Numbered from the stretch's first letter, positions 36,133 to 45,761 are shown. The stretch is DNA of 64,000 bases from Marinifilum sp. N1E240 (GCF_009295825.1 NZ_WHKF01000003.1:248001-312000); one strand, 5' to 3'. Notes: generated from the letters alone by a model not told the origin. A program made the numbers and translations.

Positions 36133-37320
36133 TTACTCAACGATTTCAGTAATCTGACCAGCACCTACAGTTCTACCACCTTCACGGATAGCGAAACGTA
36201 GACCTAAATCACAAGCTACTGGAGTAATCAACTCAACGTTGATAGTAACATTATCACCTGGCATTACCATTTCAACACCTTCTGGAAGAGTAATCTCACC
36301 AGTTACATCAAGAGTTCTGATATAGAACTGAGGACGGTACTTGTTATGGAATGGAGTATGACGTCCACCTTCTTCTTTTTTCAATACGTAAACCTCAGCC
36401 TTAATCTTAGTATGAGGAGTAATTGTGTTAGGGTGACAGATAACCATACCACGCTTGATAGCAGATTTATCAATACCTCTTAACAATAGACCTACGTTAT
36501 CACCAGCTTGACCTTCGTCCAAAATCTTACGGAACATCTCAACACCAGTACAAACAGTTTTCATACCTTCTGCACCAAGACCAATGATCTGTAATTCTTC
36601 ACTAGTTTTAACGATACCAGTCTCAATACGACCTGTAGCAACAGTACCACGACCAGTAATAGAGAATACATCTTCAACTGGCATTAAGAAAGCCTTATCT
36701 ACATCACGTGGAGGAAGTGGAATCCAAGTATCCACAGCTTCCATCAACTCCATGATTTTATCTTCCCACTCAGTCTCACCGTTCAAACCACCTAATGCAG
36801 AACCTGCAATAATAGGAGTGTTATCACCATCAAACTCGTAAAAATCTAACAATTCACGAACTTCCATCTCAACTAATTCTAGCATCTCTTCATCGTCAAC
36901 CATGTCAACTTTGTTTAAGAATACTACAATTTTAGGTACATTTACCTGACGAGCTAGAAGGATATGCTCGCGAGTCTGTGGCATAGGACCATCAGTCGCA
37001 GCACAAACCAAAATAGCACCATCCATCTGAGCAGCACCAGTTACCATATTCTTCACGTAATCCGCGTGACCTGGACAGTCAACGTGAGCATAGTGACGAT
37101 TAGCAGTTTGGTATTCTACGTGAGCAGTATTAATAGTAATACCTCTTTCTTTCTCCTCTGGAGCATTATCGATAGAATCGAAAGATGCAACTTCAGAAAG
37201 ACCTCTTTTCGCCAACACTGTAGTGATAGCAGCAGTTAAGGTAGTTTTACCGTGGTCAACGTGACCGATAGTACCGATATTTACGTGTGGTTTTGACCTG
37301 TCAAAATGTTCTTTAGCCAT
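36133..37320 (-). CDS. tuf: Elongation factor Tu
   Basis: 395 residues. The GTPase motifs are GHVDHGKT (G1), the switch-I T of [21 protein letters not shown] (G3), NKVDMVDD (G4) and GSALGG (G5). Domains 2 and 3 ([29 protein letters not shown]) are complete. Codon use is strongly biased, as expected for a very highly expressed gene. It is framed by tRNA genes on both sides, which recalls the tRNA-tufB operon of proteobacteria. Confidence 0.98.
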   Translation of the reverse strand: MAKEHFDRSKPHVNIGTIGHVDHGKTTLTAAITTVLAKRGLSEVASFDSIDNAPEEKERGITINTAHVEYQTANRHYAHVDCPGHADYVKNMVTGAAQMDGAILVCAATDGPMPQTREHILLARQVNVPKIVVFLNKVDMVDDEEMLELVEMEVRELLDFYEFDGDNTPIIAGSALGGLNGETEWEDKIMELMEAVDTWIPLPPRDVDKAFLMPVEDVFSITGRGTVATGRIETGIVKTSEELQIIGLGAEGMKTVCTGVEMFRKILDEGQAGDNVGLLLRGIDKSAIKRGMVICHPNTITPHTKIKAEVYVLKKEEGGRHTPFHNKYRPQFYIRTLDVTGEITLPEGVEMVMPGDNVTINVELITPVACDLGLRFAIREGGRTVGAGQITEIVE

Positions 37321-37427
37321 AACTCAATAAGTTAATTAAATATTAGACAACAATTAAAAACAATATTTTAAATCCATTGGTTAATAATGAGCAATAAACT
37401 CAAAATTTCGACAACCAATAAAGTGTG

Positions 37428-37500
37428 AGCGGGAAACGAGACTCAAACTCGCGACCCTCAGCTTGGAAGGCTGATGCTCTATCAACTGAGCTATTCCCGC
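37428..37500 (-). tRNA. tRNA-Gly (TCC)
   Basis: Minus-strand cloverleaf with a perfect GCGGGAA/TTCCCGC acceptor stem, anticodon loop CTTCCAA between TCAGC and GCTGA, and a T-loop TTTGAGT. The discriminator is T, as in most bacterial tRNA-Gly. CCA not encoded. Confidence 0.95.
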
Positions 37501-37534
37501 ATAAAAGAAATCATACAATTCCTTTCATTCAAAG

Positions 37535-37616
37535 TGGGGAGAGCAGGATTCGAACCTACGAAGACGAAGTCAGCGGAGTTACAGTCCGCCCCAGTTGGCC
37601 ACTTTGGTATCTCCCC
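37535..37616 (-). tRNA. tRNA-Tyr (GTA)
   Basis: Minus-strand class II tRNA with a long variable arm (about 82 bases). Perfect GGGGAGA/TCTCCCC acceptor stem, anticodon loop CTGTAAC between GCGGA and TCCGC, discriminator A. CCA not encoded. Confidence 0.95.
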
Positions 37617-37633
37617 AAATATATTTTAAACAG

Positions 37634-37707
37634 AGCCGATGGAGGGACTCGAACCCACGACCTGCTGATTACAAATCAGCTGCTCTAGCCAGCTGAGCTA
37701 CATCGGC
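37634..37707 (-). tRNA. tRNA-Thr (TGT)
   Basis: Minus-strand cloverleaf with a perfect GCCGATG/CATCGGC acceptor stem and anticodon loop TTTGTAA between GCTGA and TCAGC; discriminator T. It is the first of three tRNAs before tuf. CCA not encoded. Confidence 0.95.
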
Positions 37708-37759
37708 AAAATGCAAACCACTTATTTAACAAGGCATAGATTTCCCTGAAAATGGTCTG

Positions 37760-37791
37760 CAAATGTAAAAATATTTTAAATTTATAACAAA
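37760..37791 (-). promoter_or_regulatory. Promoter of the tRNA-Thr/Tyr/Gly-tuf operon
   Basis: Minus-strand TTTG (37791-37788), a 20-base gap and TACATTTG (37767-37760) match the Bacteroidota consensus. The start would fall about 45 bases before tRNA-Thr, so the tRNAs and tuf can be transcribed independently of hpf. Confidence 0.65.
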
Positions 37792-37812
37792 ATAATCATG
37801 TGTTTTTTATAA

Positions 37813-38112
37813 TTATTTTGCGCGAAGCTTTTCTTTGTGTTTCACCACCTGCTTTCGTAGTGCCTCAATGGCAGAATCTGTTGATTCTTCGAATGTCTTA
37901 CTTTGCTTTTTTGCAAAAAAATCGCCACCCTTCACATTAAGGCTAACTTCAACAATTTTATTTTCTGCACTCGCAGCTTTCTCAACTTTAAGAAACACTT
38001 CCGCTCCAAGCACATCATCATTAAGCTTCATTATTTTTTCAAGCTTGCTCTCAATAAAATTCTCCAACTTTACATCAGCCACAAAACCGATAGATTGAAT
38101 ATTTATATTCAT
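37813..38112 (-). CDS. hpf: Ribosome hibernation-promoting factor, short form (HPF/RaiA)
   Basis: 99 residues of the beta-alpha-beta-beta-beta-alpha fold that sits in the decoding channel of the 30S subunit. It starts MNINIQSIGFVADVKLENFI and ends with the basic helix EALRKQVVKHKEKLRAK. There is no C-terminal dimerisation domain, so this is the short (RaiA-like) type rather than long HPF, which forms 100S ribosomes alone. It follows the recombinase gene by 17 bases and precedes the tRNA-tuf operon. Confidence 0.92.
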   Translation of the reverse strand: MNINIQSIGFVADVKLENFIESKLEKIMKLNDDVLGAEVFLKVEKAASAENKIVEVSLNVKGGDFFAKKQSKTFEESTDSAIEALRKQVVKHKEKLRAK

Positions 38113-38129
38113 ACTTATTCCTCCAAAAT

Positions 38130-39011
38130 TTATGCTCTCGGATGAGCTTGTTTGTATATATTATTTAAACGCTCGAATGAAGTATGAGTATAAATCTGCG
38201 TTGCTGAAAGATTGGAATGACCCAGCAATTCTTTAACAGCATTTAATTCCGCACCATTATTTAATAAATGAGTTGCGAAAGTATGCCTCAAGACATGCGG
38301 ACTCCGCTTTGTCATTGTTGTAATTTTAGATAAATGTTTAACCACTACCCTATACAACAATTTTTCGTAAACAGGCACCCCCTTTTTAGTTACAAAAAGA
38401 AAATCATTCCCGCGATCAAAAGTCTTTTGTTTCACATCAAGATATTCATCAAGAAGATCTTCTAAACTTTTACTTATCGGAATGATTCTTTCCTTATTTC
38501 TTTTTCCTAATACTTTCACCAAAGATGTTCCACGATCAAAATCATTTTCCTTAAGATTCATCAATTCAGACAATCTCATTCCAGTCTGATAAAACAACTC
38601 AAGAATAAATCTATCTCGAACACCTTCGAAACCTCCACCAAAATCAATTTCTCGCAAAAGCAACATTGAATGCTCTCCAACAAAACCTGGCAATTTCTTT
38701 GCTTGCTTGGGTCCCACCACACGATCCATTGGATTCGATTCCACAAGTGATTCCCTCAACAGGTATTTAAAATATGATTTTAACGAGGATAATTTCCTAT
38801 TTACAGTACGTGAACTATTTCCATCATTCATTAAAAAAACGATCCACTTCCGCACATCTTTAAAACTAGCCTCTTCTATTTCCAAACCTAACTCTTCTCT
38901 TGATAAAAATTCATCAAACTGAGTTAAATCACAGTCATAAGACAGAATAGTATGTACAGAATATCGTTTTTCGTATTGCAAATAAGATAGAAAAGATTCC
39001 TTAAAACTCAT
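38130..39011 (-). CDS. xerC: Tyrosine recombinase of the XerC/XerD family
   Basis: 293 residues. A SAM-like N-terminal core-binding domain (SFLSYLQYEKRYSVHTILSY) precedes the catalytic domain with the first Arg in YQTGMRLSELMNL, the Lys in VKVLGKRNKERIIP, HVLRHTFATHLLNNG (His and second Arg), GHSNLSATQIYTH (His and Tyr). Size and sequence fit a chromosome-dimer resolution recombinase, not a phage or transposon integrase. No attachment-like repeats flank it. It is embedded between rpsU and hpf in a translation gene string. XerC versus XerD cannot be settled from the sequence alone. Confidence 0.88.
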   Translation of the reverse strand: MSFKESFLSYLQYEKRYSVHTILSYDCDLTQFDEFLSREELGLEIEEASFKDVRKWIVFLMNDGNSSRTVNRKLSSLKSYFKYLLRESLVESNPMDRVVGPKQAKKLPGFVGEHSMLLLREIDFGGGFEGVRDRFILELFYQTGMRLSELMNLKENDFDRGTSLVKVLGKRNKERIIPISKSLEDLLDEYLDVKQKTFDRGNDFLFVTKKGVPVYEKLLYRVVVKHLSKITTMTKRSPHVLRHTFATHLLNNGAELNAVKELLGHSNLSATQIYTHTSFERLNNIYKQAHPRA

Positions 39012-39088
39012 ACATCCGGGATATTTATCCGTCAGGATAATCCAAGATACAAAAAATTAAGATATCAAGGAACTAATCCAAAAAAAAA

Positions 39089-39280
39089 TCAATCTTCAGC
39101 TTGTTGCATTGCTTGAACATAGATTGCATGTAATTTCTCTTCTCTTCTTTTGATAGATGGTTTTTTATAAACCTGTCTTCCTCTAAGTTCTTTAATTACA
39201 CCAGTTTTTTCAAATTTTCTTTTGAATTTTTTCAAGGCTCTTTCAATGTTTTCGCCTTCTTTCATAGGAATAACAATCAT
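39089..39280 (-). CDS. rpsU: Ribosomal protein S21 (bS21)
   Basis: 63 residues, basic: IVIPMKEGENIERALKKFKR and KTGVIKELRGRQVYKKPSIKRREE are the S21 signature. In Bacteroidota S21 helps hold the anti-Shine-Dalgarno of 16S rRNA, which fits the scarcity of Shine-Dalgarno sequences in most genes here. It is the first gene of the leftward information-processing block. Confidence 0.95.
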   Translation of the reverse strand: MIVIPMKEGENIERALKKFKRKFEKTGVIKELRGRQVYKKPSIKRREEKLHAIYVQAMQQAED

Positions 39281-39320
39281 AATTTTCTCCTTTAAATTTT
39301 ATGTTTTTCTAAGTGAGCCG

Positions 39321-39352
39321 CAAATTTATCAATTCAATCAGTATTATTCAAA
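39321..39352 (-). promoter_or_regulatory. Promoter of rpsU
   Basis: Minus-strand TTTG (39352-39349), 20 bases, TAAATTTG (39328-39321). A second copy of TAAATTTG overlaps the upstream box (39356-39349), so two start sites are possible. Leader about 35 bases. Confidence 0.6.
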
Positions 39353-39463
39353 TTTATTTCAATAAAAGTATCGAAATTCTCTCCTTCTTAAGAAATTAGA
39401 TCAAAAATACGACTGTGCAAAGTTAGAAAATAAGCTGTTCTTTCTCAAATATCTCTAATCATT

Positions 39464-40555
39464 TTAATCTAATGAAAGATAAGGAGATAATTTACCAAAT
39501 ATTGAATCAGACAACAACCCCTTATCCCTCAACTCCTCAACAGAGTTAAAATCTCCCATTCTATGCCGATATCGTACAATATCATTTGCAATTCTATCTT
39601 TTATATAAGGATGACTTTTTAATTTATCTTTATTAAAAGAATTTATTCCCATTTTTAAAATTAATGAAGAATCAACAGTAATTAATCCTGAAAACCGTAA
39701 ATAACGCTCCTTTGAAATCCCATAAACTTCAATTAATTGTTCCTTATTTGAATAACCACCCAATAACTTCCGATATTTTATAATTCGACTGGATAATACT
39801 TTTCCTATTCCTGGCAATTTTTTTAATTCACTAGTATCACTACTATTCAATTCAATCAATTTATATTCTTTATCAATTTTCTCAGGAATAACTAAATCGA
39901 TATTTATATATGGCATCAGTACTAAAAGTTTAGCAGAATCAAAACCATATATCTTCTTAAGATCTTTAGCCTCTTTAAAACTACCACCTTTCTCTATGTA
40001 CTTTTGAATCCGATTGGCAATTTTACTATCTACACCTAAACTATCCCAACCAGAATAAGATAAAGTATTGGGATCGAATGGAAACAGATAAGATATTTTC
40101 GACACCTTTTTTGACTTATACCTATTCACAGTCTGTATTTTCTTGAAAGTAATATATTCATCAAGTAGATTTAAATCTTCATTTGTGAAACCATAAATCT
40201 TAAGCAAATCACCCTTCTTATAAAAAATGCCTCCTGCTTTTCGATATCTTATTAAATTTTTTATTTGAAAATTAGACAAGCCCAATTGATTTAGTTGAAC
40301 TTCCGTTACGGAATTAGGATCGAAAGAAAAGTAATTGTATTGATTCTGTTTCGATTTTGATTGTTCGATAGAAGAAATTAAAGATTGAATCTCTTGCTGC
40401 TTATCCTTAACCAGAATTTTTGATTCAGAATTAGAAGAACTAAAAAAAACTGGCACAACATACACACCCAACAATACTATTACAAGGATTAACAATCCTC
40501 TTTTTTCAGATGCTGAGTATGAAAAATATTCCTTTATGATTTTCCTTATTTTCAT
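39464..40555 (-). CDS. Membrane-anchored helix-hairpin-helix (ComEA-like) protein
   Basis: 363 residues. A single membrane anchor (GLLILVIVLLGVYVVPVFF, about 20-38) is followed by a low-complexity Ser/Lys/Gln linker and four HhH-type units: EVQLNQLGLSNFQIKNLIRYRK, the SLGVDSKIANRIQKYIEKGG unit, SSDTSELKKLPGIGKVLSSRI (the best match), and a final HPYIKDRIANDIVRYRHRMG (first motif quoted in part). The third contains the DNA-binding LPGIGKVLS turn. ComEA relatives bind DNA during uptake, but multi-HhH proteins of this sort are widespread in Bacteroidota without proven competence. No com genes are nearby. Confidence 0.8.
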   Translation of the reverse strand: MKIRKIIKEYFSYSASEKRGLLILVIVLLGVYVVPVFFSSSNSESKILVKDKQQEIQSLISSIEQSKSKQNQYNYFSFDPNSVTEVQLNQLGLSNFQIKNLIRYRKAGGIFYKKGDLLKIYGFTNEDLNLLDEYITFKKIQTVNRYKSKKVSKISYLFPFDPNTLSYSGWDSLGVDSKIANRIQKYIEKGGSFKEAKDLKKIYGFDSAKLLVLMPYINIDLVIPEKIDKEYKLIELNSSDTSELKKLPGIGKVLSSRIIKYRKLLGGYSNKEQLIEVYGISKERYLRFSGLITVDSSLILKMGINSFNKDKLKSHPYIKDRIANDIVRYRHRMGDFNSVEELRDKGLLSDSIFGKLSPYLSLD

Positions 40556-40566
40556 AAATAAAAAAA

Positions 40567-40593
40567 AGTGTTATTTGAAAACAAATAACACTT
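40567..40593 (-). terminator. Intrinsic terminator after the sodium symporter gene
   Basis: Perfect 12-base arms AAGTGTTATTTG/CAAATAACACTT with a 3-base loop and a seven-T run on the minus strand, 26 bases after the symporter stop and just before the helix-hairpin-helix gene. Confidence 0.9.
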
Positions 40594-40618
40594 AACAATA
40601 TTATAAAAAAGATTACTC

Positions 40619-41986
40619 TTAGCCAAAATTAAGTACCTCAATACCATTCAAAAACACAATCGCTATCGCTACAGGTGCGATAAATCTTACCAAGAATATA
40701 AAAACAGTTAAAACTGGTTTAATCACAACCGATCCTTTTGATAACTCTTCCTGAATTTTATCTTTACCCAAATACCATCCAACAAACAAGGAAATAAACA
40801 AACCTCCTAATGGAAGGAGCATATTGGCTGAAATCCAATCGAGTAAATCAAAAAAGTTTAAATTAAAAAACTTGTATTCTCCTAAAATACCCATTGATAA
40901 CGAACAGAAAAGCCCAACAATTGATATTAATACAGTACTAATAATTGTAGCAGTTCTTCTTTTAATTTTTAATTCTTCCTTAAAATAAGCAACAACTACC
41001 TCCAGTATAGAAATAGATGAAGTTAAAGCGGCTACTGTAAGCAACAAGAAAAATAGGATAGAAAAGAAATAACCGCCAGGCATTTGCTGAAATACATTGG
41101 GCAAGGTAATAAATACAAGACCTGCTCCTTTATCTGGCTCAATACCAAAGGCAAATACTGCAGGAAATATTGCAATTCCAGCAAGAATCGCAATAATTGT
41201 ATCAGCAATTGTTACCTGTACAGCCGTTTTTGTGAGATTATTTTTATCACTCACATAAGAACCGTATGTAATTAAAGTTCCCATACCTAAACTTAAAGAA
41301 AAGAAAGCATGACCTAATGCACTCAATACACCTTCAGCCGTTAACTTTGAAAAATCAGGATAAAACAAAAATTTTAATCCTTCCGAAGCACCCTCCAATG
41401 TCACGGCCCTTAATCCCAAAACGATAATGATCAGGACGAGTAAAGGCATTAAAAATTTCGCATATTTTTCTATACCATCTTTAACACCAACAATTACAAT
41501 TGCCATAGTTAAAATCATAAAGAACAATTGATACAAAACCGGTGTTAATGGCAATTCAGTAAAATTAACAAACATCGTCTCCAGCTCGCCTGGACTTTTA
41601 GATGCGAAACTATTCGACAGTGCTTTTATCACATAATCAATACTCCATCCAGCTACAACACCATAAAAAGCTAAAATCATAAATGCTGCTGCAACGCCAA
41701 GCATTCCAACAAATTTCCATGGAGATCCAGGAGCCAGTTTTTTAAAAGCACCAAAAGCGTTACTTCTAGCCCTACGCCCTATGCTAAATTCAGATAACAT
41801 TACGGGCAATCCGATAAGTGCAATAAAGCCGAGATATACGAATAAAAATGCTCCACCTCCATACACACCAGTTATATATGGGAATTTCCATATATTTCCT
41901 AAACCTACAGCTGATCCTGCGGCTGCAGCAATTACTCCAAATTTACTAGCAAACAGATCACGAGCTTGTGTGGGCTTTTTATTCAT
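40619..41986 (-). CDS. Neurotransmitter:sodium symporter family transporter
   Basis: 455 residues from the ATG at 41986; three codons further up lies only a TTG. About 11-12 membrane spans. The SNF signature is clear: SKFGVIAAAAGSAVGLGNIWKFPY (in TM1, holding the Na+ site), GGAFLFVYLGF, and ALGHAFFSLSLGMGTLITYGSY in TM6 (each quoted as separate parts). Bacterial members (LeuT, MhsT, TnaT) import amino acids with Na+. Substrate unknown. It is a single-gene unit between fbaA and the helix-hairpin-helix gene. Confidence 0.92.
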   Translation of the reverse strand: MNKKPTQARDLFASKFGVIAAAAGSAVGLGNIWKFPYITGVYGGGAFLFVYLGFIALIGLPVMLSEFSIGRRARSNAFGAFKKLAPGSPWKFVGMLGVAAAFMILAFYGVVAGWSIDYVIKALSNSFASKSPGELETMFVNFTELPLTPVLYQLFFMILTMAIVIVGVKDGIEKYAKFLMPLLVLIIIVLGLRAVTLEGASEGLKFLFYPDFSKLTAEGVLSALGHAFFSLSLGMGTLITYGSYVSDKNNLTKTAVQVTIADTIIAILAGIAIFPAVFAFGIEPDKGAGLVFITLPNVFQQMPGGYFFSILFFLLLTVAALTSSISILEVVVAYFKEELKIKRRTATIISTVLISIVGLFCSLSMGILGEYKFFNLNFFDLLDWISANMLLPLGGLFISLFVGWYLGKDKIQEELSKGSVVIKPVLTVFIFLVRFIAPVAIAIVFLNGIEVLNFG

Positions 41987-42090
41987 ACAAAACAATTTTT
42001 ATTAGAAATTTTAGTGCAAGTCCAAATTTGCAAAATTAAAGTCCTATTTCCTAAAAGCTTCACAATTTTAGAACATCTATAAACAAAAAA

Positions 42091-42111
42091 GACCCGGATG
42101 ATATCCGAGTC
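42091..42111 (-). terminator. Intrinsic terminator after fbaA
   Basis: Nine-base arms with one mismatch (GACCCGGAT/ATCCGAGTC) around a 3-base loop, followed by six Ts on the minus strand. It lies 24 bases after the fbaA stop. Confidence 0.85.
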
Positions 42112-42134
42112 CTTTATAAAAATATTTTAATCGA

Positions 42135-43211
42135 TTAGTTACGACCAACTGCGTTCAAATCGTTGAATGCTTGAACAAGACGATCCTTCATCGAAACTTC
42201 ACCTGCACGCATCCAAACACGTGGGTCATAAAATTTCTTATTTGGCTTATCGTCTCCATCAGGGTTACCAATCTGACCTTGCAAATAATCATGGTTCTTA
42301 GCTTCGAACTCACGAATACCATTCCAACATGCCCACTGCGTATCTGTATCGATATTCATTTTAATAACACCGTAAGAAATAGCTTCACGAATTTCTTCTA
42401 GGCTTGAACCTGATCCACCGTGGAAAACAAAATCAACAGTATTGTTTGCTACTGAGTATTTTTCAGAAATAAATGACTGAGAATTCAATAATATTTTTGG
42501 AGTTAAAACAACGTTCCCTGGCTTATAAACACCATGAACATTACCAAAAGAAGCTGCAATAGTAAAACGTGAAGATACTTTTAATAAAGTTTCATAAGCT
42601 AAAGCTACATCTTCTGGCTGAGTATACAACAATGAATTGTCCATATCTGTATTATCAACACCATCTTCTTCACCACCAGTACAACCCAATTCAATTTCAA
42701 TTGTCATACCGATTTTATCCATGCGCTCTAAATATTTTGCACATGTTCCGATGTTCTCCTCAAGAGATTCTTCAGATAAATCTAACATATGAGAACTAAA
42801 CAAAGGCTTACCGCATTGAGCAAAAAATTCTTCACCAGCAGTCAACAATCCGTCGATCCAAGGTAATAATTTTTTTGCAGCATGATCGGTATGAAGAATT
42901 ACTGGAATACCATAATGCTCCGCTACTGCATGTACATATTTAGCACCTGCAATTGCTCCAATAATAGCAGCGCTTTGTCCTTCTGCCTTCATTCCTTTAC
43001 CTGCAAAAAATGAAGCCCCACCATTCGAGAACTGAATAATGATAGGAGAATTAACCTCTTTAGCAGCTTCTAAAGCAGCATTAATAGAGTTAGTTCCTAC
43101 TACATTTACAGCTGGAATTGCAAAACCTTCTTCTTTAGCAACCTGAAATAATTTTTGCACATCATCACCGGTAACCACACCCGGTTTAACAACATCTAAT
43201 ACTCGTTTCAT
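42135..43211 (-). CDS. fbaA: Class II fructose-bisphosphate aldolase
   Basis: 358 residues, the long class IIA form. It cleaves fructose 1,6-bisphosphate with Zn2+. The metal ligands are in ILHTDHAAKKLLPW (His-Asp-His region), the Glu-containing EIELGCTGGEEDGVDN, FGNVHGVYKPGN and DFVFHGGSGSS, with the phosphate-binding NIDTDTQWACW loop after it. It is monocistronic. Together with gapA in the window it shows a standard lower glycolysis. Confidence 0.96.
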   Translation of the reverse strand: MKRVLDVVKPGVVTGDDVQKLFQVAKEEGFAIPAVNVVGTNSINAALEAAKEVNSPIIIQFSNGGASFFAGKGMKAEGQSAAIIGAIAGAKYVHAVAEHYGIPVILHTDHAAKKLLPWIDGLLTAGEEFFAQCGKPLFSSHMLDLSEESLEENIGTCAKYLERMDKIGMTIEIELGCTGGEEDGVDNTDMDNSLLYTQPEDVALAYETLLKVSSRFTIAASFGNVHGVYKPGNVVLTPKILLNSQSFISEKYSVANNTVDFVFHGGSGSSLEEIREAISYGVIKMNIDTDTQWACWNGIREFEAKNHDYLQGQIGNPDGDDKPNKKFYDPRVWMRAGEVSMKDRLVQAFNDLNAVGRN

Positions 43212-43338
43212 AATAATATAATTTATCGGATAGTTCTTAAAAAAATCTTTGGAAAGTTCAATTTTACCACGAAGTTAAAAAGAAATAATAGAATTTGCAC
43301 CGTTTTGGCAATAAGAAAATTACGCAAACGAATGCAAT

Positions 43339-45729
43339 TTAAAAAGGATAACCAATACCAATATTGAATGTCAGCTGAGAGAATTTAAATGGACGATTTG
43401 CTATGATCCATCTTTCGCTCTCACTTAAAGATGGATCACGTAATTTTAATCCTAAATCTAATCTAAAAAGAATAAAGTTTAAATCAACACGGGTACCAAA
43501 GCCTGTCCCTAAAGCAATTTCTTTATAAAATCGATTAAATTGAAAATCGGCTCCCCCTCTATCGTCCTTTTCCGAAATAGCCCAAATATTTCCTGCATCA
43601 AGAAATAGTGCACCTTCTAATGCCCAGAACAGTTTAAATCGATATTCAATATTCGCCTCCAACTTAAAGTCTGCCGTATTGTTTGGATAGGTTGCATCTT
43701 TGTCTATATACGAACCTGGACCTAATGAACGTACTTGCCAAGCTCGAATACCATTAGCCCCACCTGAAAAATAACTTTTTTCAAAAGGCAAAACTTTTAA
43801 ATTTCCATAAGGATATCCAAGTCCGACAAATAAACGATATACCATTGTATTGGCACTATTAATATGCTTATTAAAACGGTATTCTATATCTCCTTTTAAA
43901 TATTGTGCATATCTAATTCCTAAAAAGTCATGATAGGTTCCTTCCAATTCGCCATTTGAATTGTAATCATTTGTCTCCGATCTACCAAGCAAATTATCTA
44001 TCGCTTTAAGGGAATTTCCCGCCACTTCAAAATTAAGCCTTAGGTAATTGTAATCTCTTGGTATATTTATATTCTGATCATTATAAGTGTAAGAATATCG
44101 AGTCGTTGCGATTACGTGATCTGTAAATGAATTCTGAATGTATAAATTATCGATATCATCCAAAAAATCATCACTTAAATCTTTTACATCCACAAAATTA
44201 AGCTCAACCAAATTTAAAGTATGTCTTGTATATTTTGATGATTTCCAAAAATACCCAAAACTCGCATCTGCAATAGTACGTGTATAATCTGGGCGCTTTT
44301 GATAATTATACGACATTGAGAATACCGTCCGTGGATTATATGATTTTCGAAATTTCTCAACATTAAAAAAGGGCATCAAAAATTTAGGAATACTTAATTT
44401 AGACTCAACACCATATTCAGAAGAATTAAAATCTGTTTGCTCATTTGCTTTTACAGTCTCTCTAGCTGTCGAAAATTGCACATCCAAAATTTCAGCTCCT
44501 CCAAACAAATTTTTATGCTGATAATTCAGATTTCCTGCAAATCCAATATTTCCAGAAGAATTTGTTCCTTCCAATTCAAATGAATAATACTGTAAATTAT
44601 GTGGTGTTAACTGAATTATACAATTCAACTGACCATAAGTGCTATCAACATTATTCTTACTTTCTTCGAATTTTATATTTAAAAATTTAAATTGATTTAA
44701 AGACTGAAGCCTACTGTAAGTTTGCTCAACAGTAGTCAAATTATAAGTATCTTCCTTTTTAATCAATACTGATGATAAAAGAACTTCAGGTTTGATATTT
44801 AATTTTTTCCTGAATATAAAATCTACCCCTCTATGCGATAAAGTGTCTAATTCTAAAAGGTAAGTTGAATCATTCGTCAAAACCATTTTAGGGTCATATT
44901 CAGTAAATATTTGAACTTTGTTGATCTTATATTTTTTTCTTGCTTTTTCATCTTCAGGAGTCTTTAAACCAACAAAGACATCCATTTGTTGCTGCTTATT
45001 GGTACTATCCATCATAAAATGGATATACTCTCTTGAAAAATTAAAATACCCCTGATTCTTAAGAAGTTTAAAAATCCTCATTCTTTCTTCACCTAAAACA
45101 TCAGAATCTACTTTTCCTCCAGTTTTTAATTCAGAATTTTCACTATCATCAGCAACATAATTTCGAATTAATGTCGAATCCGGCATCTCCTCTTCTTTTT
45201 GATGTGCAGTCAAGAAATTATATGGTACCTCTTCTGGCTTGTGATATACATTACGATATCGGTAGGGTTTGTTGGCTGTTATATTGTAATAAACTTTAGC
45301 TTTCTTTTTTCTAAAGGCTACAGAATCTGTTACAACTGCATTATAATATCCTTTTTTCTTAAGGTATAATTGTAACTGAGTTAATGACCTTTGCGTTTGA
45401 AAATCTTCATACACAACTGGTTCCTCACCAATCCTTTGCAACCACTTATTGAAGCCTTTTTCTTTATTTTTTCCTGATAAATTATACAATCCTAAATGAA
45501 AACGCCACATTCCCAAAATTTTCAAATTGGGTTTTTGCTTTACATTTCTCTTCAAATCACTTGTTGATATAGAATTATCATCTATTTTAACAACAACTTT
45601 ATTTAACAGATATTCATTCTCGCCCACATACTTTGTGGTAGAACAAGAAGCAAAGCCAAGAAGCAGACTCAGCAATAAAATTAAAATCGGGAAATTATAA
45701 CTACTTTTGTATTTTAAAATTGATTCCAA
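43339..45729 (-). CDS. tamL: TamL-type outer-membrane assembly lipoprotein (Omp85 family)
   Basis: 796 residues. The frame contains no ATG before the lipoprotein signal, so the start must be TTG at 45729 (a stop lies eight codons upstream). The signal ILILLLSLLLGFASC ends in a lipobox Cys. POTRA-like repeats (about 40-390) precede a 16-strand-type barrel with the Omp85 motif GGANGIRAWQVRSLGPGSY and a C-terminal aromatic residue. TamL replaces TamA in Bacteroidota and works with TamB, which is not in this window. It is divergent from an RNA methyltransferase gene. Confidence 0.87.
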   Translation of the reverse strand: MESILKYKSSYNFPILILLLSLLLGFASCSTTKYVGENEYLLNKVVVKIDDNSISTSDLKRNVKQKPNLKILGMWRFHLGLYNLSGKNKEKGFNKWLQRIGEEPVVYEDFQTQRSLTQLQLYLKKKGYYNAVVTDSVAFRKKKAKVYYNITANKPYRYRNVYHKPEEVPYNFLTAHQKEEEMPDSTLIRNYVADDSENSELKTGGKVDSDVLGEERMRIFKLLKNQGYFNFSREYIHFMMDSTNKQQQMDVFVGLKTPEDEKARKKYKINKVQIFTEYDPKMVLTNDSTYLLELDTLSHRGVDFIFRKKLNIKPEVLLSSVLIKKEDTYNLTTVEQTYSRLQSLNQFKFLNIKFEESKNNVDSTYGQLNCIIQLTPHNLQYYSFELEGTNSSGNIGFAGNLNYQHKNLFGGAEILDVQFSTARETVKANEQTDFNSSEYGVESKLSIPKFLMPFFNVEKFRKSYNPRTVFSMSYNYQKRPDYTRTIADASFGYFWKSSKYTRHTLNLVELNFVDVKDLSDDFLDDIDNLYIQNSFTDHVIATTRYSYTYNDQNINIPRDYNYLRLNFEVAGNSLKAIDNLLGRSETNDYNSNGELEGTYHDFLGIRYAQYLKGDIEYRFNKHINSANTMVYRLFVGLGYPYGNLKVLPFEKSYFSGGANGIRAWQVRSLGPGSYIDKDATYPNNTADFKLEANIEYRFKLFWALEGALFLDAGNIWAISEKDDRGGADFQFNRFYKEIALGTGFGTRVDLNFILFRLDLGLKLRDPSLSESERWIIANRPFKFSQLTFNIGIGYPF

Positions 45730-45761
45730 GAATATAGAGCGTATTTTCGTTTAAAATACCA

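Noticed and set aside
37425-37688. An open frame on the plus strand across the tRNA cluster
   Set aside because: It is the antisense translation of tRNA-Gly and tRNA-Tyr plus part of tRNA-Thr; its GTRTHDL-like peptide is a well-known false gene arising from tRNA complements.
38130-39011. Tyrosine recombinase as a sign of an integrated element
   Set aside because: It matches housekeeping XerC/XerD in size and motifs, is flanked by rpsU and hpf, and no attachment repeats or cargo genes are present, although tRNA genes lie nearby.
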